Positions 5,335 through 6,459 of a stretch of 6,459 bases of DNA are shown one piece after another. This DNA comes from Ruminococcus callidus (GTDB lineage Bacteria; Bacillota; Clostridia; Oscillospirales; Ruminococcaceae): assembly GCF_020709055.1 (NCBI RefSeq), contig NZ_JAJFCK010000072.1, forward strand, positions 1 through 6,459, given 5' to 3'. A model generated the notes under the pieces. It ran no database searches and was not told where the DNA came from. It saw only the letters and a list, made by a program, of their open reading frames with translations. The position numbers and the translations under genes were made by a program. Numbering within the stretch: position 1 is the first letter of the stretch; every line of letters begins with the position of its first letter.

Positions 5335-6309
5335 ATGAATCTGCTCTCTGATGCGCTGTTGCCGGAATTTCACGCCATTCTCTCCCTCCTCCGTTCAAAA
5401 GCCCTGTCGCTCTCTCAGATCGCCGAGGCACTCTCCCAGCCGCAAAGCGAGATTGCCGCACGTCTGACGCATCTGGAAACCGACGGCGCTGTGCTCCGGC
5501 AGAAAGAGCGCTGGCATCTCAATCGGGCAGCTTTTCAAAAGGCAACAGAAACGCTGCTGCCATTTGCAGAACGTGAAAATCTGCCATCCGAAACCGGCGA
5601 GATGGCAGCACAGCTCTTTCAGCAGCGAGAGGAACAGTTCCGCCACGCACCGCTGGAACAGGAAACTGCCTTTTACGAGAGCATCTGTTCCGGCAATCTG
5701 GACGCAGTTCATCTGCTTGCCACACCGCTTTGCAGTGAGGGCTACGGCACACTCAGCAGTGACCCGCTCCGGAACTTGAAATACCACCTTACCATCTCTA
5801 TCGCCATGATCACACGCTTTTGCATCCATAGCGGCATGGCATCGGAGGACGCTTTTCCTCTCAGTGACTTCTACATCCAAAAGGCAGACAAATGCCAGAC
5901 TGCATCAGAGGTACACGCCGTTCATCAGGAGATGATTCTGGATTTCACCAGACGCATGCAGCGCATTCGTGACAACCGCACCTATTCCAAGACGATTCTG
6001 CTCGCCATGGATTACGTCAGCGAGCATCTGCACGAGCGCATTCTCATTCAGGACGCAGCCGCTGCACTCTCCATCAGCGTCCCCTATCTTTCCCGACTGT
6101 TCAAGTCTGAGATCGGCACCACGTTCAGCGATTATGTCCGTGACAAAAAAGTGGACGCTGCCATTCACCTGCTGAAATACTCCACCCACTCCGCCGCAGA
6201 AGTCAGCAGTATCTTAGGGTTCAGCTCTCAAAGCTACTTTATCAAAATCTTCAAAACGCAGACAGGCATGACTCCGAAAGAATACCGAAAAAAATACCAC
6301 TTCACCTAA
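5335..6309 (+). CDS. AraC-family transcriptional regulator with N-terminal winged-helix-like region
   Basis: A 324-aa regulator. The C-terminal AraC DNA-binding domain (about 218-322) has two helix-turn-helix units: IQDAAAALSISVPYLSRLFK (238-257) and one around 287-309. It ends with the family signature GMTPKEYR (311-318). The middle (about 110-210) contains DPLRNLKYHLTISIAMITRF and LSDFYIQKAD, a type of helical region seen in some Firmicute AraC regulators, including the YSIRK-AraC group. Residues about 22-66 (LSLSQIAEALSQPQSEIAARL and following) look like a MarR/ArsR-type winged helix, so the protein may have two DNA-contacting modules. No sugar-binding cupin is evident. The ribosome site overlaps the ktrA stop (GAGG at 5324-5327). 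Co-transcription with ktrBA suggests that it controls this operon, the divergent one, or both. The effector is unknown. Confidence 0.85.
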   Translation: MNLLSDALLPEFHAILSLLRSKALSLSQIAEALSQPQSEIAARLTHLETDGAVLRQKERWHLNRAAFQKATETLLPFAERENLPSETGEMAAQLFQQREEQFRHAPLEQETAFYESICSGNLDAVHLLATPLCSEGYGTLSSDPLRNLKYHLTISIAMITRFCIHSGMASEDAFPLSDFYIQKADKCQTASEVHAVHQEMILDFTRRMQRIRDNRTYSKTILLAMDYVSEHLHERILIQDAAAALSISVPYLSRLFKSEIGTTFSDYVRDKKVDAAIHLLKYSTHSAAEVSSILGFSSQSYFIKIFKTQTGMTPKEYRKKYHFT

Positions 6310-6349
6310 AAAAGCGGGCGAACTCTTATCACTGAGTTCGCCCGCTTTT
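6310..6349. terminator. bidirectional intrinsic terminator
   Basis: A perfect 16-bp inverted repeat (6310-6325 and 6334-6349; arm AAAAGCGGGCGAACTC) with an 8-nt loop TTATCACT begins at the base after the regulator's stop codon. Read rightward it ends in TTTT; read leftward it ends in TTTTTT. It can therefore stop both the ktr operon and the convergent gene at 6374. Confidence 0.92.
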
Positions 6350-6373
6350 CAAGGAATGGAACTTAATTTGAAG

Positions 6374-6459
6374 TTATCTGTTCTTCTTATAGGTCACCCA
6401 CTGGTACCGTGCAGTCAGCGGTGTTGTGCCGTCAAATGCCTTCAGCCAGCTGTCCACGC
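6374..6459 (-). CDS. C-terminal end of an unidentified convergent gene (partial)
   Basis: The minus strand is open from the window edge and ends with TAA at 6374-6376, giving 27 residues (starting VDSWLKAFDG, ending TYKKNR). Its stop is 24 nt from the terminator stem, the right distance for a real gene end. Aromatic residues (W, Y, F) and an ordinary amino-acid mix support coding. The family cannot be recognised from this fragment; the tail could belong to an exported or enzymatic protein. Confidence 0.5.
   Translation of the reverse strand, partial: VDSWLKAFDGTTPLTARYQWVTYKKNR

Noticed and set aside
1..6459. tRNA, rRNA, prophage or defence-system genes
   Set aside because: No cloverleaf, rRNA-like text, integrase, phage structural or nuclease/toxin motif was seen in either strand.

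Overview
The window looks like a chromosomal segment from a Gram-positive anaerobe of the Ruminococcaceae/Oscillospiraceae type (Ruminococcus-like). This rests on GC-rich genes with strong AGGAGG-type ribosome sites, Thr/Pro/Ala-rich linkers between exported domains, a KtrAB-type potassium system, and AT-rich intergenic DNA. The taxonomic call is an inference; there is no rRNA or marker gene.

Layout: positions 1-67 are a gene-poor edge that may be the end of another element. Positions 68-3050 hold a leftward (minus-strand) three-gene operon. Its first gene is a 558-aa exported protein with four FMN-binding domains, probably a lipoprotein. The second is a 150-aa membrane-anchored protein with one FMN-binding domain. 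The third is a 284-aa NapH/NosR-like membrane protein with 4Fe-4S clusters. The genes are tightly packed (6-nt gap, then 8-nt overlap). Together they carry five SGAT flavin-attachment motifs and an iron-sulfur wire across the membrane, so the operon most likely encodes an extracytosolic flavin-based electron-transfer chain. No ApbE flavin transferase lies in the window.

Positions 3051-3330 are a divergent intergenic control region. On the minus strand it holds a good promoter (TTGATT-N17-TATTCT with an extended -10 TG). Just downstream are two tandem 19-bp boxes, 21 bp apart, that resemble the DtxR/IdeR metal-repressor operator. This suggests that the flavin/Fe-S operon is iron- or manganese-regulated, which would fit a ferric-reduction or iron-acquisition role. 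That link is the most interesting hypothesis in the window.

Positions 3331-6309 hold a rightward operon: ktrB/trkH-type potassium channel subunit, ktrA/trkA-type RCK gating subunit, and an AraC-family regulator with an additional N-terminal winged-helix-like region. It ends in a perfect 16-bp-stem terminator immediately after the last stop codon. This terminator probably also serves a convergent minus-strand gene, of which only the last 27 codons are visible (6374-6459).
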